A DNA stretch of 35,333 nucleotides from an uncultured Dokdonia sp. (GCA_913060645.1 CAJXSW010000019.1:1-35333); one strand, 5' to 3'. Shown: positions 25,913 through 34,019, counted from the first letter of the stretch. Numbers and translations: made by a program. Notes: generated from the letters alone by a model not told the origin.

Positions 25913-25947
25913 AAAAACCGCATAGCTCTTTGAGTTATGCGGTTTTT
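25913..25947. terminator. Bidirectional intrinsic terminator (tatA / DUF4837 gene)
   Basis: A 12-bp outer stem AAAAACCGCATA / TATGCGGTTTTT closes on an inner GCTC/GAGT stem with a TTT loop. On the plus strand a T-rich run follows (TTTTTTTGTTTTT overall), ending tatA. The A-run on the left gives a U-tract on the minus strand, so it can also stop transcription from the DUF4837 gene. Confidence 0.92.
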
Positions 25948-26061
25948 TTGTTTTTAAAAATTAAGGCTAGAGTATCAGTCAAAAAGTGACTCCCTATTCT
26001 AAAGAGTGAAATTTTTAAAGTTTAAAAATTTAATCACATCTATTCTACTAAATTAATTACC

Positions 26062-27033
26062 CTACCTCAACCTAGCACTTTTCAAGATACTCTCAAGCTC
26101 AAACATATTATCACGCTGGTCTTGTGATGGGGAGAATATAAAACCTTCTAATATCAAGTATCTTCCATTTTTTTCATCTCTTACAGCATAGTTTACAAAA
26201 GGTCCAGCCATATAACGACCGTCTACTTCCCATGTTCCTTTAGTCTCATAAGCTAGTTTTCCATCTATCTCTGTTTCTTGTAAGTATGGTGAGAAAGCAC
26301 GTTCTGTAATAAAGCGACCGTCATCTACTGGTATTTTCTTTCCACCTATAGAATCACGCATGCGTATAATGTTCTTGATTGTTAAGGTATCCTTATCAAT
26401 TGCTTCTAGCGGCACTTCATATACCGTTATGTTCATGTTACCGCTGCGCTTAAGCTCTTTGCGCATCCAGAAGAAATCTGATTTCTGTTCTGCATATCGA
26501 TAAGCATTAGGAAAGTTAAGTTTTACTCCAAATACTTTTTGTAATGAATCTGTTTTCTTCAATGCCTTTTTAATTCGACTTTGGTTTGCAACAAGCTCTT
26601 GTTCTTTAAAAGCAGTTACAATACGTTCCTCATTATCAATAATAAGGTTTGCAATTTGTGTCTGGCTTCTTCCAGTAACAATTATTCCTGTCTGTGGGCG
26701 TGCATACTTATCTTTTACAATAGTTAAAGAAGCACTATCTGCTGGTTTTATTTGCAAATAAATTCTATTCTTAAGTAAGAAATCACTGAAAGCCTCTGGC
26801 GGAATCTGATCTATAGAAAACTTAGGCTCCTCACGTGGTAATCCATACACCGGATCTGCCAGCACGTCGCGTAGCGCGTCTCCTATAGCTCCTTGCCATT
26901 GCGCTTTAGTCACAATCACCTTAACGTTGTTAATATTACCTACAGACTGGCTTAAAATGCGTTTACCGTCATTATCCCCACAAGAAAAAAGTAAGGATGC
27001 TGTTACTATACTTAAAAATATTCTTTTTATCAT
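26062..27033 (-). CDS. DUF4837 family lipoprotein
   Basis: 323 residues from the ATG at 27033 (MIKRIFLSIVTASLLFSCGDND); an ATG at 27057 would add eight residues ahead of the signal peptide and is unlikely. The N terminus is a lipoprotein signal with lipobox LFSC, so it is expected to be lipid-anchored in the envelope. The rest matches my recollection of DUF4837, with WQGAIGDALRDVLADPVYGLPREEP near residues 46-70 (seen as shorter pieces) and a C-terminal VDGRYMAGPFVNYAVRDE segment. Function is not established. It is 17 bp downstream of the small secreted-protein gene and part of the run with the lytic transglycosylase gene. Confidence 0.85.
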   Translation of the reverse strand: MIKRIFLSIVTASLLFSCGDNDGKRILSQSVGNINNVKVIVTKAQWQGAIGDALRDVLADPVYGLPREEPKFSIDQIPPEAFSDFLLKNRIYLQIKPADSASLTIVKDKYARPQTGIIVTGRSQTQIANLIIDNEERIVTAFKEQELVANQSRIKKALKKTDSLQKVFGVKLNFPNAYRYAEQKSDFFWMRKELKRSGNMNITVYEVPLEAIDKDTLTIKNIIRMRDSIGGKKIPVDDGRFITERAFSPYLQETEIDGKLAYETKGTWEVDGRYMAGPFVNYAVRDEKNGRYLILEGFIFSPSQDQRDNMFELESILKSARLR

Positions 27034-27050
27034 ATTGCTATTATTAATGA

Positions 27051-27548
27051 TTAACATCCAGACATCACAAGGACCGTGGTGTAATCTATATCTCTCTTAA
27101 TTGTAAAAAAACCTCCTAGTATATTGTCGGTTGGTCTGTATTCTGTAAGGTCAAAGTTCCAATGATTCTGACCATAATCTCCAAAAATCTTATTAACCGA
27201 CTCCACCCACAACAGCACAGATTCTCTATTAGGGTTTGCTATGGTGAGCACTTCTCCAGTTGCAAGTGCTGCGTCGCCACAATTGCGTTTTGTATAAACG
27301 ATTCCATTTTCAAAAGTTTGTGTAAATCCGCAATCTCCGCCACCATTAGGTGGAAGAATTTCCTTGTCTGAAATGGCATTATAATTATCTATCAAGTACG
27401 TGTAAACAGGATTTTTTATAATACCTTTTTCATTTTCCTCACTATTTACTACGGTATAAGCCGCAGCATCATACGGTTTAAGGGTTACTTCCTGTGCAGC
27501 AAGTACTGCTGTAAAGCATAAGCTTAATGAAAGAAGTAACTTTTTCAT
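27051..27548 (-). CDS. Small secreted protein of unknown function
   Basis: 165 residues from the ATG at 27548, chosen because the signal peptide MKKLLLSLSLCFTAVLAAQ begins there; a longer frame starts at 27569 inside the preceding gene. Cleavage after AALA-type residues should release a periplasmic protein. It contains Cys in GGGDCGFTQ and KRNCGDAA and ends with a terminal SGC, so disulphides are possible. I do not recognise a family. The gene lies 7 bp after the MltD-like gene and 17 bp before the DUF4837 gene, so the three are probably co-transcribed and may share an envelope role. Confidence 0.75.
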   Translation of the reverse strand: MKKLLLSLSLCFTAVLAAQEVTLKPYDAAAYTVVNSEENEKGIIKNPVYTYLIDNYNAISDKEILPPNGGGDCGFTQTFENGIVYTKRNCGDAALATGEVLTIANPNRESVLLWVESVNKIFGDYGQNHWNFDLTEYRPTDNILGGFFTIKRDIDYTTVLVMSGC

Positions 27549-27555
27549 GATTGAT

Positions 27556-29178
27556 TTATTTAGAAACACGTAGTTTCATTCCTGGCTTTAGTTTACTACT
27601 GCTAATATCATTCCAAACTTTAATATTATCAATGCTTACTCCAGGAAACTTATTTGCAATTTTCCAGAGTGAGTCACCATTTTGAACAGTATATGTTTTC
27701 TTTCCCTTTAATGAAACAGTTTTTGAGCTACTACTTGTACTGCTATTGGTAACAGGTTTTCTTGGATAAATAGTTAATCGCTGCCCTATTTTAAGAGCAT
27801 TTGATCGTAGGTTATTCCACTTCTTGATTTGGCTTACACCTACTCCGTATTTGCTTGCTATCTTTCCTAGGTAATCACCGCTACGCACTCGGTATCTCAC
27901 CTGAGAGCTTGCTGTAAGTACTTCTGGTAATGGTTTTTCTCGTTTGTCAAGTTCAGCTTTCGCGAAAGCGTAAATAGCCTGTTCATTTTGTACAAATTTA
28001 CCCACACTCTCGATAGGAAGTCGCACGTAATATTTCTTGTCCTTTACCACTGGAATAATATCCAATTTATACTGTGGATTTAGAAATTGAACAATCTCCA
28101 AAGGAATTCCCACGATACTAGAAACCTGATCTAGCGCGATGCTTTGTTTTATGTGAATGGTATCTGTGGCAAAGTAGTTTATAGGTGCTTTTTCTGGGGT
28201 ATAGCCATGCTCATCTGCATATTCAAAAAGATACATGGTGGCTAGAAACGCAGGTACATAACCAGCGGTTTCTCTAGGTAAATTCTTTCTAATATTCCAG
28301 TAATTTGTAGCACCTCCAGAGCGTCTTATTGCTTTAGAAACATTTCCGGGACCAGAGTTATAAGATGCTAGTGCAAGATCCCAGTCTCCATGAATGTCAT
28401 AGAGTTGTGATAGGTAAGCACAAGCAGCCTCTGTTGCTGCAATAGGATCCATGCGATCATCTACATAGCTGTTTACCTCAAGGTTAAACATTTTACCCGT
28501 TGCAAACATAAATTGCCATAACCCTGTTGCTCCTACTCTAGATTTTGCTCTTGGACGCAGTGCACTTTCTACAATGGCGAGATATTTCATCTCTAGAGGG
28601 ATGTCATACTTATCGAGACGCTCCTCAAACATAGGGAAGTAAAACTGGCTCACGGCCATAAGTTTCTCCATAGCTGGTTTGTGACGCTTTAAGTAACGAT
28701 TGATCACGCTTTCTAGCGACGGGTTATACTCCACGTTAAATGGAGTACGCGCATTTATTTCGGCAAGGCGTTTTTTTAGTGTGTCTGTAGGAAGTTCTAG
28801 GTTTACTTCAGGCTGGTACGTGTGACTTTCACGTATATTATTTATAGAATCAAATAGATCCATTCTTGCCAGTTCCTTACGCCAGCGCATATCTATAAGT
28901 GCTGCCTGAGGGTTATCTGGTAAGTTGAACGTTATAGAATCTCTTACTTGTGTATCTAGTAATACTTGAGGTAAATCTTGAGAGATTGTATTGGTAATGA
29001 CAGTATCTACTACTTTGATAGTATCTCTTTGGAGTGCCGGTTTTTTATCTTCTTTGATAACCGGAGCTTTCTGTTTATAAGCCTCATATGAGAGGGTGTC
29101 TTGCGCTTTCGCGAAAGCGGAAAACAAGAGTATAGAAGCTACTAGGGATATTTTAAAATTATGTTGCATTTGAGTCAT
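27556..29178 (-). CDS. MltD-like membrane/periplasmic lytic transglycosylase with two LysM domains
   Basis: 540 residues from the ATG at 29178 (a second ATG at 29169 is equally possible; an upstream extension to 29250 precedes the signal peptide). Order: signal peptide ending AFAKAQ (1-26), a linker, a SLT catalytic domain (about 170-325) with the catalytic Glu204 in IVESALRPRAKSRVGATGLW and SYNSGPGNV (272-280), then two LysM domains (about 428-472 and 496-539). It should cleave glycan strands of peptidoglycan to anhydromuropeptides. Two palindrome copies lie in this gene, at residues 21-25 and 404-408, both read as AFAKA. It heads a three-gene run with the secreted protein and DUF4837 genes. 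Confidence 0.93.
   Translation of the reverse strand: MTQMQHNFKISLVASILLFSAFAKAQDTLSYEAYKQKAPVIKEDKKPALQRDTIKVVDTVITNTISQDLPQVLLDTQVRDSITFNLPDNPQAALIDMRWRKELARMDLFDSINNIRESHTYQPEVNLELPTDTLKKRLAEINARTPFNVEYNPSLESVINRYLKRHKPAMEKLMAVSQFYFPMFEERLDKYDIPLEMKYLAIVESALRPRAKSRVGATGLWQFMFATGKMFNLEVNSYVDDRMDPIAATEAACAYLSQLYDIHGDWDLALASYNSGPGNVSKAIRRSGGATNYWNIRKNLPRETAGYVPAFLATMYLFEYADEHGYTPEKAPINYFATDTIHIKQSIALDQVSSIVGIPLEIVQFLNPQYKLDIIPVVKDKKYYVRLPIESVGKFVQNEQAIYAFAKAELDKREKPLPEVLTASSQVRYRVRSGDYLGKIASKYGVGVSQIKKWNNLRSNALKIGQRLTIYPRKPVTNSSTSSSSKTVSLKGKKTYTVQNGDSLWKIANKFPGVSIDNIKVWNDISSSKLKPGMKLRVSK
27955..27970. repeat. Iterated palindrome, near-perfect copy 9
   Basis: AGCTTTCGCGAAAGCG: only the first base differs from the consensus. 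Linker region of the MltD-like gene, read as AFAKA. Confidence 0.88.
29104..29119. repeat. Iterated palindrome CGCTTTCGCGAAAGCG, copy 10
   Basis: Perfect copy at the signal-peptide cleavage region of the MltD-like protein, read as AFAKA followed by Gln. Confidence 0.95.
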
Positions 29179-29273
29179 AGTCAAGGAACGAAAGATACGG
29201 GAAAATCGTATGGTTTTAAAGAGAGGAAATATAACTTCTAGCCAGCACAACTTCTGTTAGGTATATAAATAAT

Positions 29274-29297
29274 AAGACCACCTCTTGAGGTGGTCTT
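29274..29297. terminator. Intrinsic terminator downstream of pgk
   Basis: Perfect 9-bp stem AAGACCACC / GGTGGTCTT with a TCTTGA loop, 20 bp after the pgk stop. On the minus strand it is followed by TTATTATTTATA, a moderate U-tract. Confidence 0.88.
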
Positions 29298-29317
29298 ATG
29301 CATTGATGTTTTATTAA

Positions 29318-30511
29318 TTATTCTTGTATAGCAGCTATACCTGGTAGTGTTTTACCTTCTAGCATCTCAAGCATTGCGCCGCCTCCAGTAGATACGTAGC
29401 TTACTTTTGTATCAAAACCAAATTGCTTTACAGCCGCAACACTATCTCCTCCACCTACAAGTGAGAACGCGCCATCCTTTGTAGCTGCAGCAATACTATG
29501 ACCAAGTGCAATAGTTCCTCCTGCAAATGTTTCCATCTCAAAAACTCCTAATGGTCCATTCCATAAAATAGTTTTTGCACGCTTTGCTACTTCGTCAAAA
29601 AGTTCGCGAGATTTTGGTCCAGCGTCAAGGCCTTGCCATCCATCTTCGATACTCATGATATCGCACACCTTTGTGTTTGCATCATTTGAGAAATCATCTG
29701 CAGCAATAACATCTACTGGTATGTGAATTTGTACTCCTTTTTCTTTGGCTTGTTTAAGAATATCGAGCGCAAGCTCCATTTTATCATCTTCACAAATAGA
29801 GTCTCCTATGGTACCTCCTTGTGCTTTAATGAAGGTAAAAGCCATACCTCCACCTATAATCATCTCATCTACTTTATCTAGGATATTCTCAATAACCGTA
29901 ATTTTTGAAGATACTTTAGACCCACCAAGAATAGCTAGTACTGGCTTCTCACTGTTATTAAGCACGCGATCAAGACTCTCTATTTCTTTGGCTAGTAAAT
30001 AACCATAGCATTTTGCTTCAGGAAAGAATTGAGCAATGATAGTAGTAGAAGCATGCGCACGGTGTGCGGTACCAAAGGCATCATTTACATAAATATCTCC
30101 TAGCTCACTTAATTGCTTTGCAAAGTCTACATCACCAGCTGTTTCTTCGCTGTAGTAACGAAGGTTTTCTAGTAGTAATATTTTACCCATTTCAAGGTTA
30201 GATGCAGCCTCTGTGGCTTTTGCACCTACACAATCCTCCACAAAGTTTACTTCTACACCAATGACTTCAGAAACTGTTTTACAAATCTGAGAGAGAGAAA
30301 ACTCCTCTTCTTTGTTTTTAGGTCGACCTAAATGAGACATAAGGATAGCAGATCCTCCATCTTCTAATACTTTCAAGATTGTAGGTTTTGCAGCCTCAAT
30401 TCTTGTAGTATCGGTAACATTACCATTCTCATCAAGGGGAACATTAAAATCTACGCGAATTAATGCTTTCTTATTCTCAAAATTAAAGTCGTCTACTGTG
30501 ATCATTTTCAT
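29318..30511 (-). CDS. pgk: Phosphoglycerate kinase
   Basis: 397 residues from the ATG at 30511 ([25 protein letters not shown]); a further ATG at 30505 is possible, and an ATG at 30526 would sit on the promoter box. Visible are [11 protein letters not shown] near residues 20-30, [36 protein letters not shown] and the ATP-site [12 protein letters not shown] near the C terminus. It transfers phosphate between 1,3-bisphosphoglycerate and ADP in glycolysis and gluconeogenesis, in the cytosol. Single gene with its own terminator; divergent from holB. Confidence 0.97.
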   Translation of the reverse strand: MKMITVDDFNFENKKALIRVDFNVPLDENGNVTDTTRIEAAKPTILKVLEDGGSAILMSHLGRPKNKEEEFSLSQICKTVSEVIGVEVNFVEDCVGAKATEAASNLEMGKILLLENLRYYSEETAGDVDFAKQLSELGDIYVNDAFGTAHRAHASTTIIAQFFPEAKCYGYLLAKEIESLDRVLNNSEKPVLAILGGSKVSSKITVIENILDKVDEMIIGGGMAFTFIKAQGGTIGDSICEDDKMELALDILKQAKEKGVQIHIPVDVIAADDFSNDANTKVCDIMSIEDGWQGLDAGPKSRELFDEVAKRAKTILWNGPLGVFEMETFAGGTIALGHSIAAATKDGAFSLVGGGDSVAAVKQFGFDTKVSYVSTGGGAMLEMLEGKTLPGIAAIQE

Positions 30512-30523
30512 TGGTTTTGCTAA

Positions 30524-30531
30524 CAAATATA
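30524..30531 (-). promoter_or_regulatory. Putative -7 box for pgk (TATATTTG)
   Basis: Minus-strand TATATTTG about 13 bp before the pgk ATG at 30511, in the 68-bp divergent gap with holB. It predicts a leader of only a few bases. Confidence 0.5.
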
Positions 30532-30566
30532 ATAGATACAGAGGATAAAAAATGCAGTGATTCCTT

Positions 30567-30574
30567 TATATTTG
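30567..30574 (+). promoter_or_regulatory. Putative -7 box for holB (TATATTTG)
   Basis: Plus-strand TATATTTG ending five bases before the holB ATG at 30580. It is the same octamer as the opposing pgk box, and predicts a leaderless or nearly leaderless mRNA. Confidence 0.5.
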
Positions 30575-30579
30575 ACGCT

Positions 30580-31728
30580 ATGCTGTTTTCAAACGTTATC
30601 GGGCAAGATTTTATTAAAAATCATCTCACAACAAGTGTTGATGCAGGGCGTATTGCTCATGCTCAACTTTTTATAGGTTTATCTGGCACAGGGGTTTTAC
30701 CCATGGCTATTGCTTATGCACAATATATTTTATGTAATAACGCTCAAGGCGAAAATGAGGGAGGATCTCAAGCTTGTAATTTAAAGTTTGAGCACTTATC
30801 GCATCCGGATTTGCACTTTGCTTTTCCTGTAGCAACTACTCCCGAAGTAAAAAGCCATCCTGTCTCTAATAATTTTATGAGAGAGTGGTGCTCGTTTATT
30901 ACAGAAAACCCATATGGAGATCTCTTTGAATGGCACCAGCATCTTGGTATTGAAAAAAAACAAGGACAGATAGGTGTAGATGAAGCTTCTGAAATTAATA
31001 AAGCTCTCGCTTTAAAGTCATATGAAGGTGGTTATAAAGTAATGATCATTTGGGCAGTTGATAAAATGAATACTGCTGGATCAAATAAACTTCTCAAACT
31101 ACTAGAGGAGCCACCAGCAAAAACTTTATTTATTCTCATTTCTGAAAATGAGGATAGCATTATAGACACGATAAAGTCAAGATGCCAAGTATTGCATTTC
31201 CCAAGATTAAGCGAACCACAAATTGCCGATGCTTTAATTACTCATCATAAAACTCCAGATGCTGAAGCTCATAAAATAGCTCATCAAGCACAAGGAGATT
31301 ACCAGCAAGCGATGCATTTATTGCATCACGATGGTGACGATATTCAGTTTGAAAAATGGTTTGTTACTTGGGTGCGTACAGCCTTCCAAGCAAAGGGTAA
31401 AAAAGAGGCCGTTTTAGGACTCATGGAGTGGAGCGAAATCATAGCAAAATCTGGCCGTGAAACACAGAAAAATTTTCTTGCATACTGTGTTCAATTTTTC
31501 CGTCAAGCTTTGCTTAAAAATTACAAAGCAAATGATCTTGTTTTTATGGAAACAGAGACCGGTTTTGATCTCTCAAAATTTGCTCCATTTGTTCACAATA
31601 ATAATATATTTCCTATTGTAGAAGCCATTCAAGAGGCTTCGTATCACATAGAACGCAATGGAAATGCTAAGATTATCATGACAGACCTTTCTATAAAATT
31701 AACTCGATTTTTACATCGTAAGAGTTGA
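30580..31728 (+). CDS. holB: DNA polymerase III delta' subunit
   Basis: 382 residues from the ATG at 30580 (MLFSNVIGQDFIKNHL); a frame extending back to 30511 would run over the promoter and pgk start. AAA+ clamp-loader protein: the P-loop position reads GLSGTGVLP (33-41), without the GKT needed for ATP binding, as is usual for delta' proteins. CNLKF..LSHPDLHFAFP (66-83) is typical of flavobacterial members, VDKMNTAGSNKLLKLLEEPP and the SRC motif in IKSRCQVLHFPRL follow. It works with the delta and tau/gamma subunits to load the sliding clamp during replication. Single plus-strand gene; only an AT-rich inverted repeat follows. Confidence 0.92.
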   Translation: MLFSNVIGQDFIKNHLTTSVDAGRIAHAQLFIGLSGTGVLPMAIAYAQYILCNNAQGENEGGSQACNLKFEHLSHPDLHFAFPVATTPEVKSHPVSNNFMREWCSFITENPYGDLFEWHQHLGIEKKQGQIGVDEASEINKALALKSYEGGYKVMIIWAVDKMNTAGSNKLLKLLEEPPAKTLFILISENEDSIIDTIKSRCQVLHFPRLSEPQIADALITHHKTPDAEAHKIAHQAQGDYQQAMHLLHHDGDDIQFEKWFVTWVRTAFQAKGKKEAVLGLMEWSEIIAKSGRETQKNFLAYCVQFFRQALLKNYKANDLVFMETETGFDLSKFAPFVHNNNIFPIVEAIQEASYHIERNGNAKIIMTDLSIKLTRFLHRKS

Positions 31729-32065
31729 TTATATCAAATAGTTAGCTCTATATTTAGTTCTATCTAAATATATTTTTAGATAAATAATCAATAGTGTACG
31801 CTATCTATATACTCAGATGACCTCAGATCTTTCACTAAACGAGAACATTTAAAGACTCTATAATCTACAAGTACAATTTCTACCCCGCTAAGCAGTACCA
31901 TTTGGTTAGTGGAATCTTATTTAAATAAGCTTGATTATCTTGATGAAAAGTACGTAGATTTTACGGCGCTATCTAGTCATTTATTGATGAGAAAAATCAT
32001 CAAAATTAGGCATAAAAAAAGCGATGATTTCTCATCGCTTATAAAGCTATTTTAAAGACTAGAAT
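31729..32065. other. Intergenic region, 337 bp, no gene seen
   Basis: Between the convergent ends of holB and the OmpH-like gene. It has an AT-only inverted repeat TATCTAAA / TTTAGATA (31761-31782) 33 bp after holB, perhaps a weak terminator without a U-tract, and the strong terminator at 32019-32040. No coding frame or RNA gene could be recognised in the middle. Confidence 0.6.
32019..32040 (-). terminator. Intrinsic terminator of the OmpH-like gene
   Basis: Perfect 9-bp stem AAGCGATGA / TCATCGCTT with a 4-base loop. On the minus strand it runs into TTTTTTTA, a good U-tract, 26 bp after the OmpH-like stop at 32066. Confidence 0.92.
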
Positions 32066-32584
32066 TTAGTCTTCTTTTGGAGCATATTCTCCGTTCATTT
32101 CTGTAAGAATTGCTTCCGTAAGATTTAACTCATCTTTACCATAAAGAACACTTCCAGCATCGTTAGATCCATAGATATAAGAGTACCCGTTTGTCTTTCC
32201 GTAAGCCTTTACTTTATCCTTCACTTTTGTAATAAGTGAGTCTATTACTTTCTGGCTTTCTACTTGTAGTTGACCTATTCTTGCTTGGCGTTCTTGTTGT
32301 AATTGTTGTGCCTCTGCTCCTAGTTCGTTATAAGTTTCTTCTTGTTTTTTACGTGACATAGACGGTCCGTTTTTTCTAAACAAGTCTTCTTTGATTTGGT
32401 AAGACTTAATCTTAAGCTCTAATTCGCCCATGATTTCGTCATTTTGCTTTGTAAAACGATCCTTTGCGCTTTTAAGCTCTGCATATTCTGTAAGCAACTC
32501 TTCAGTATCTACAAAACCTGTTTTCTCTGTTTGACAAGCTACAGCCATCATAGCCGTAACAAGTAGCATTCCTATTTTTTTCAT
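32066..32584 (-). CDS. OmpH/Skp-family protein with a lipoprotein signal
   Basis: 172 residues. The N terminus MKKIGMLLVTAMMAVACQ has a lipobox (AVAC, Cys17), so the mature protein is probably lipid-anchored. FVDTEELLTEYAELKSAKD follows, the usual OmpH/Skp entry into the first helix, then a long charged coiled coil (about 45-125) and a C-terminal return (YSYIYGSNDAGSVLYGKDELNLTEAIL). Skp-type proteins are periplasmic trimers that hold unfolded outer-membrane proteins; classical Skp is soluble, so a lipid anchor would be a difference. Single gene with a strong terminator. Confidence 0.85.
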   Translation of the reverse strand: MKKIGMLLVTAMMAVACQTEKTGFVDTEELLTEYAELKSAKDRFTKQNDEIMGELELKIKSYQIKEDLFRKNGPSMSRKKQEETYNELGAEAQQLQQERQARIGQLQVESQKVIDSLITKVKDKVKAYGKTNGYSYIYGSNDAGSVLYGKDELNLTEAILTEMNGEYAPKED

Positions 32585-33179
32585 TATGTTATTTTGATTA
32601 TTTGATGCGAAAATAGGTAGAATCCATTAAAACTTAATTAAAATCATGTCTATTTCCATTTTGACTCTCAAATAAATATAAATAGACTTAAAGTCCTCGA
32701 TAATTCACTAAAACTTGAATCTTTTGAAACCTACACTTAGAGAATTTATTGATAACGCTACAATTTAAAATAAAGGAGTTAATTCGTGAATAATAAATAC
32801 GATATACTGAAAGCATTAAAATTAAAAGCAGAAATGAAATAATCAGGAAGATTGATAAACACATTATAGGGGATAGTAATCGTGTGATTTAAAAATGAAA
32901 TTATTAATTGAAAATATTCCACGTGGAACATTTTACAACTAAATGCATTTTTAGCAGAAACTTTGAAAACCAAATTCTCAATCCCAGATTAAATATAAAA
33001 AGGTCAAAATTGATTGAAATAAGCCATCATAAGAAAAAGTAATGACCAAAAAGAGAATTAATAATAAAATCTTATTAAAAACGAAGCCTATAAACACTGT
33101 TTTTAAGCGGCTTCAGCATTAAGCAATATACATTTAAGGCATTCGTACTCATAAGCCCTTAAAAGCGCTTATTTGCAAT
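32585..33179. other. AT-rich intergenic region, 595 bp
   Basis: Much more AT-rich than the surrounding genes, with no convincing gene. A 64-codon minus-strand frame (32779-32973) exists but looks like chance. It contains a near-consensus parS site at 32915-32930. A weak inverted repeat ATAAGC / GCTTAT (33151-33172) follows the methyltransferase stop on the minus strand but has no U-tract. No RNA gene or repeat could be recognised. Confidence 0.6.
32915..32930. other. parS-like ParB-binding site, copy 1
   Basis: TATTCCACGTGGAACA matches the degenerate ParB target TGTTYCACGTGRAACA at 15 of 16 positions (A for G at position 2). It lies in the AT-rich gap, about 1.1 kb from the second site and near mnmG, where parS sites are often found. 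Confidence 0.55.
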
Positions 33180-34013
33180 TTAAGCGTGTTTTAGGACATA
33201 AATATGAGATGAATAACCTCCAGACTGCTTTGCTTTACGATTTGACTTTAATCCAGTTACAAATGCAGTGAAGAAATTCATTTTACCACTTTTATACTTT
33301 TCTGAAAGAAGACTCACATAATAGGAATCAAATTTCATAGGCAGTGTTTTTACTAATTGTAAATCTTGTTCTTCAAAAAGTCTTTTTATAGCAGTTTCTG
33401 AAAAATGGTATAAGTGCCTTGGCACATCAAAAGCTGCCCAATATGATTTATAATAACTAGCATCAAAAGATTCAAAATTAGGAACGGCAATAAATATAGT
33501 TCCATTTTTTGCTAGTTGGTTTTTCAACCATGCTATTTGCTCTTGTAAATCGTAAACATGTTCTAGTACATGCCACATAGTTATCACATCGTATAACTCC
33601 CCTCCTACCTCATCGATATTGTTATAAACATCGAGTTTTTTCTTTTCAGCAAGTTTTTTTGCTTTATCATTTGGTTCTACTCCTTTTACGTTCCATTTTC
33701 TTTTAAATAGAAATTCCAAAAAATCTCCAGTTCCAGCTCCTATGTCTAAAACAGAACCTAGGTCAGGATGAAAACTTTTCAGGAGTTTTTGCTTTCGCGA
33801 AAGCGTAATTCCTTTTATAGTTTGATATGCGATTTCAAATAAAGATCGTTTTCCATCTGTATGAGATATATAATCTTCACTTTCATAATATGAAGGAATC
33901 TTAGAAAGATCTGGCTTAGGATTTGTGAAATACATGTGGTATTTCTCATCATACTTTAGTGTAAATTCTTCCCCACTTACCGAATAATCTTTTACTTTAA
34001 AATCTTCTTTCAT
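33180..34013 (-). CDS. Class I SAM-dependent methyltransferase
   Basis: 277 residues. Motif I is VLDIGAGTGDFLEFL (88-102), the acidic loop VKGVEPND follows (109-116), then YDVITMWHVLEHV (141-153) and a FIAVPNFES strand, the order seen in Methyltransf_11/23-type enzymes that act on small molecules, lipids or sugars. The N-terminal 60 residues (YHMYFTNPKPDLSKIPSYYE near 25-44) are typical of a flavobacterial group next to mnmG. The acceptor is unknown. Palindrome copy 11 gives LSRK at 71-74. It follows mnmG by 37 bp, which contain a parS-like site. Confidence 0.85.
   Translation of the reverse strand: MKEDFKVKDYSVSGEEFTLKYDEKYHMYFTNPKPDLSKIPSYYESEDYISHTDGKRSLFEIAYQTIKGITLSRKQKLLKSFHPDLGSVLDIGAGTGDFLEFLFKRKWNVKGVEPNDKAKKLAEKKKLDVYNNIDEVGGELYDVITMWHVLEHVYDLQEQIAWLKNQLAKNGTIFIAVPNFESFDASYYKSYWAAFDVPRHLYHFSETAIKRLFEEQDLQLVKTLPMKFDSYYVSLLSEKYKSGKMNFFTAFVTGLKSNRKAKQSGGYSSHIYVLKHA
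33790..33805. repeat. Iterated palindrome, near-perfect copy 11
   Basis: TGCTTTCGCGAAAGCG: only the first base differs. In the methyltransferase gene, read as LSRK followed by Gln. Confidence 0.88.
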
Positions 34014-34019
34014 TAACTT

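Noticed and set aside
25648-25923. 91-codon minus-strand frame over tatA
   Set aside because: Antisense to tatA and spans its promoter box and terminator arm; no family resemblance.
30512-30579. Extension of holB back to 30511
   Set aside because: It would cover the divergent promoter boxes and the conserved HolB start MLFSNVIGQ is at 30580.
32779-32973. 64-codon minus-strand frame containing MFHVEYF
   Set aside because: Low-complexity hydrophobic sequence in AT-rich DNA. The MFHVE string is just the parS-like site read as codons, as happens at the start of rsmG in some bacteria, but nothing after it resembles RsmG.
33151-33172. Inverted repeat after the methyltransferase gene
   Set aside because: Six-base stem, ten-base loop and no U-tract; too weak to call.
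1899-33805. Reading the repeated palindrome as a CRISPR array or transposon ends
   Set aside because: Copies are kilobases apart with unrelated genes between them, no spacer regularity, no target-site duplications seen and no cas or transposase genes in the window.
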